Source of the DNA: an uncultured Collinsella sp.
GTDB lineage: Bacteria > Actinomycetota > Coriobacteriia > Coriobacteriales > Coriobacteriaceae
Length of the DNA: 32,794 bases
Direction of reading: 5' to 3'
Assembly: GCA_900540095.1 (NCBI GenBank)
Contig: UQEO01000011.1
Span: 1 to 32,794 of the forward strand
In this document: one piece after another, positions 30,972-32,794 of the stretch
Layout: the number at the start of each line of letters is the position of its first letter
How positions within the stretch are numbered: the first letter of the stretch is position 1
Notes under the pieces: model-generated
Told to the model about the DNA's origin: nothing
The model's database searches: none
The model's input: only the letters and a program-made list of their open reading frames with translations
Made by a program: the position numbers and the translations under genes

Positions 30972-31334
30972 ATGCCCCAGGAAATCAAGATTGACGGCAT
31001 CGGCATTTCGCCCGATGTTCTGACCGCCATCGTCTCGCGCGCCGTGTCGGATGTCGAGGGCATCGCCTCCGTTGGCGTCAAGGACCTTGCCACCAACCTT
31101 GTCTCCATGATGCTCTCGTCCAAGGCCCCGGCTTCTGAGCCGGCGGTCGAGGCCGAGGTCGTCGGCGACAAGCTCGCACTCACCGTGCGCGTCGTGGTGT
31201 TCTTTGGCTATCCGTTCAAGAAACTCGCCGAGGCCGTTCGCGCCGCCGTGGTCGCCGCCATCGATGCCCAAGTGGGCGTTGAGGTTGAGCGTGTTGACGT
31301 TTGCATCGACGGCCTCGTTTTCCCCAAGGAGTAA
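30972..31334 (+). CDS. Asp23/Gls24 family envelope stress protein
   Basis: A 120-residue Asp23/Gls24 (AmaP-associated) family protein. It has the short two-layer core 'ISPDVLTAIVSRAVSDVEGIASV' (read in shorter pieces: 'ISPDVLTAIVSRAV', 'VEGIASVGV') and the closing 'GVEVERVDVCIDGLVF'. Such proteins are linked to cell-wall stress in Staphylococcus and are commonly placed between efp and nusB. The ATG follows AGGAGG by 5 nt, 24 bp after efp. The next gene, nusB, starts after 3 bp. Confidence 0.92.
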   Translation: MPQEIKIDGIGISPDVLTAIVSRAVSDVEGIASVGVKDLATNLVSMMLSSKAPASEPAVEAEVVGDKLALTVRVVVFFGYPFKKLAEAVRAAVVAAIDAQVGVEVERVDVCIDGLVFPKE

Positions 31335-31337
31335 CCT

Positions 31338-31922
31338 TTGAGCCTTAAGGTTTATCGCGGGCGTACGCTTGCCCGCAGTCAGGCGCTGCAGCTGCTGTTC
31401 CAGGCCGAGGCCACGGACAGTCCGCTCGAGCGCGTCCTCGAGGGCGATTTCCTGATCTCGAAGGGTCCCCTCGACCCCTATGCGCTGGAGCTTTGCCGCG
31501 GTGCCTACGAGCATATCGACCGCATCGACTGCGCTCTGCGCTCCGTTGCCAAGAACTGGGATCTTATGCGCATGCCCGGCGCCGACCGCAATCTGCTGCG
31601 TATCGCCGTTTACGAGATGCGTTTCCTCACCGACGAGGAGGTCTCGGACGCCATCGTGATCAACGAGGCTGTCGAGCTTGCCAAGGCCTATGGCACCGAC
31701 CAGTCCGCGTCGTTCGTCAACGGCGTGCTGGGCAAGATCGCTCGCAGCGAGGAGCTGCCGGGCGAGGACCTGTACCAGGAGCTGCTAGCCGAAGATCGCG
31801 CCCGCGAGGAGGCCCAGGCTGCCGAGGCTGCCGCAAAGGTTGCGGTTGCTCAGGCTGAGGCTGGCGTGCTGGCCGAGGATGCGGATGCCGCCGGGGCTGA
31901 CATCGACTCCGTCGAGGAGTAG
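31338..31922 (+). CDS. nusB: Transcription antitermination protein NusB
   Basis: Forms a heterodimer with NusE (S10) on boxA RNA and supports rRNA antitermination. The TTG at 31338 follows AAGGAG by 6 nt (194 residues). The core fold spans about 1-145: 'GRTLARSQALQLLFQ', 'RMPGADRNLLRIAVYEMRFL', 'INEAVELAKAYG' and 'FVNGVLGKI'. Unlike the usual 130-150 residue protein, it has a C-terminal extension of about 45 residues rich in Ala, Glu and Asp. It overlaps neither neighbour and lies 2 bp from xseB. Confidence 0.94.
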   Translation: MSLKVYRGRTLARSQALQLLFQAEATDSPLERVLEGDFLISKGPLDPYALELCRGAYEHIDRIDCALRSVAKNWDLMRMPGADRNLLRIAVYEMRFLTDEEVSDAIVINEAVELAKAYGTDQSASFVNGVLGKIARSEELPGEDLYQELLAEDRAREEAQAAEAAAKVAVAQAEAGVLAEDADAAGADIDSVEE

Positions 31923-31924
31923 TC

Positions 31925-32164
31925 ATGCCAGAGGGTTCTGTCCGTAACTTCGACGAGATCTCGGACCGCTTGGACCAGATTATCGCTACCGTTCGCTCCA
32001 AGGATACCTCCTTGGAGCGTTCGCTCGATCTGTTTGACGAGGCGATTGAGCTGGGCTCCCGCGCGGTCGATATGGTCGACAAGTTTGAGTTGACGCCGCG
32101 TGAGGCCGACAAGCTCGAGCAGGAATACGATGAGGATGCGGCAAACGAATCACAGGATAGCTAG
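31925..32164 (+). CDS. xseB: Exodeoxyribonuclease VII small subunit
   Basis: Small regulatory subunit of exonuclease VII, which degrades single-stranded DNA from both ends. The 79-residue protein is helical, with the family core 'NFDEISDRLDQIIATVRSKD' and 'LERSLDLFDEAIELG', and a C-terminal acidic tail. The ATG starts 2 bp after the nusB stop, so it belongs to that operon. The large subunit gene xseA, often its immediate neighbour, is not in this window. Confidence 0.9.
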   Translation: MPEGSVRNFDEISDRLDQIIATVRSKDTSLERSLDLFDEAIELGSRAVDMVDKFELTPREADKLEQEYDEDAANESQDS

Positions 32165-32199
32165 GCCGCATTTCCGGATACGAATGGTTGATGGCATTC

Positions 32200-32794
32200 A
32201 TGAAACGCGTGCGTCTTGATGACGAACTGATTTCACAGGGCATCTGCGCCGATCGCGCGGATGCCCTTCGCACTCTTATGGCCGGCTTGGTCTCGAGTGG
32301 CGGCGAGCGCTTGACTTCGCCGGGCCTTAAGGTGATCCCAGGCCTGCCGCTGCACGTGAAGGGGCGCATTCCCTATGTTGGCCGCGGCGGACTTAAGCTC
32401 GAAGGTGCGCTTGATGCTTTTGACATCAATCCGACGGGCCTTGCCTGTCTGGATGTGGGCTGCTCTACCGGCGGCTTTACCGATTGTCTGCTCAAGCGCG
32501 GAGCTGCGACCGTTGTCTCGGTGGACGTGGGTCGCGCCCAGTTCGATTGGTCGTTGCGTCAGGACGATCGCGTGATGCTGCATGAGCGCACAAACGTGAC
32601 GCAGCTGCCTGAGCTTGGCTATGCCGGCGCCATCGACCTGGCTGTGTGTGATGTCTCGTTTACCAGCATCGCGAACATTATCGATGCGGTGCTGGCGTGC
32701 CTGGCGCCTACGGGTGCATTCTGCACGCTCGTAAAGCCGCAGTTTGAGGCTCCGGCGGCGCTGGTGGGCGAGGGCGGCATTGTGACCGATCCCG
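32200..32794 (+). CDS. tlyA: TlyA-family rRNA (cytidine-2'-O)-methyltransferase, 3' end outside window
   Basis: Methylates 16S and/or 23S rRNA ribose and is also called hemolysin TlyA. About 198 N-terminal residues are visible. An S4 domain (about 4-60, 'RLDDELISQGICADRADAL') is followed by an FtsJ-like SAM domain: 'CLDVGCSTGGFTDCLL' (SAM motif I), the 'VSVDVG' acidic residue, 'LAVCDVSFTSI' (catalytic Asp) and 'TLVKPQFEA' (catalytic Lys). The start is uncertain between ATG 32191 and ATG 32200; neither has a clear ribosome-binding site, and the N-terminus of related proteins fits 32200. It follows xseB by 35 bp. Confidence 0.9.
   Translation, partial: MKRVRLDDELISQGICADRADALRTLMAGLVSSGGERLTSPGLKVIPGLPLHVKGRIPYVGRGGLKLEGALDAFDINPTGLACLDVGCSTGGFTDCLLKRGAATVVSVDVGRAQFDWSLRQDDRVMLHERTNVTQLPELGYAGAIDLAVCDVSFTSIANIIDAVLACLAPTGAFCTLVKPQFEAPAALVGEGGIVTDP

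Noticed and set aside
1..32794. CRISPR arrays, tRNA or rRNA genes, IS elements, phage genes or attachment sites
   Set aside because: I looked on both strands and saw no repeat-spacer pattern, cloverleaf, rRNA segment, transposase, integrase or flanking direct repeats.

Overview
The window looks like chromosome of a high-GC, Gram-positive anaerobe of the class Coriobacteriia, most likely Collinsella or a close relative. This is inferred from the strong G/C third-position bias, the sigma-B/F/G-type operon, the B. subtilis-type ThyA, the ileS T-box, and the alaS-ruvX-mltG-aroK-aroB-efp-asp23-nusB-xseB-tlyA gene order. No 16S rRNA gene is present, so the genus is not proven. Almost everything is core housekeeping. 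I see no prophage, IS element, CRISPR array, rRNA or tRNA gene.

Layout. 1-692 (minus): the 5' part of a DUF134 (HTH) protein fused to a NifX/dinitrogenase Fe-Mo-cofactor-like domain, with two 12-bp palindromes around its promoter. 859-2235: thyA and folA, the paired enzymes of dTMP synthesis and folate recycling. 2345-4733: a TrmH-family RNA methyltransferase and a MATE exporter. 4756-5241 (minus): a corrinoid adenosyltransferase, convergent with the MATE gene over one shared hairpin. 5319-7763: ftsH, then a DUF523/TudS-like protein. 7812-8894 (minus): an iron-containing (glycerol-type) alcohol dehydrogenase. 9041-12182: an isoleucine T-box riboswitch and ileS. 12402-17175: lspA-rluD, a membrane glycosyltransferase, a short A24 prepilin-type peptidase and a dNTP triphosphohydrolase. 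17236-18585: rarA, preceded by a LexA-box-like palindrome. 18679-21844: a translationally coupled operon of a DUF948-like membrane protein, a degenerate RsbW-like protein, a sigma-B/F/G-type sigma factor and an AI-2E-family membrane protein. 21851-22090 (minus): a tiny AT-rich membrane protein. 22285-28961: alaS, ruvX, mltG, a YqeG-type HAD phosphatase, aroK and an aroB-like gene that has lost its catalytic metal ligands. 28999-29070: a compact structured transcript or leader. 29094-32794: an M24 peptidase, efp, asp23, nusB, xseB and the 5' part of tlyA.

How it works together. Most genes serve translation (ileS, alaS, efp, tlyA, rluD, trmH), nucleotide and DNA maintenance (thyA, folA, dgt, rarA, ruvX, xseB) or envelope building (lspA, mltG, glycosyltransferase, MATE, ftsH). 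Visible regulation includes a T-box for ileS, several strong intrinsic terminators (two from one repeat family), a candidate LexA site at rarA, and a sequence upstream of ftsH that closely matches the Bacillus sigma-B promoter consensus. The last fits the sigma-B-family factor encoded 14 kb downstream.

The most unusual points are the AroB homologue without zinc ligands, the RsbW-like protein without an ATP-binding N-box, the DUF134-NifX fusion with an internal ribosome-binding site and paired operators, and the folded RNA in front of the M24 peptidase gene.
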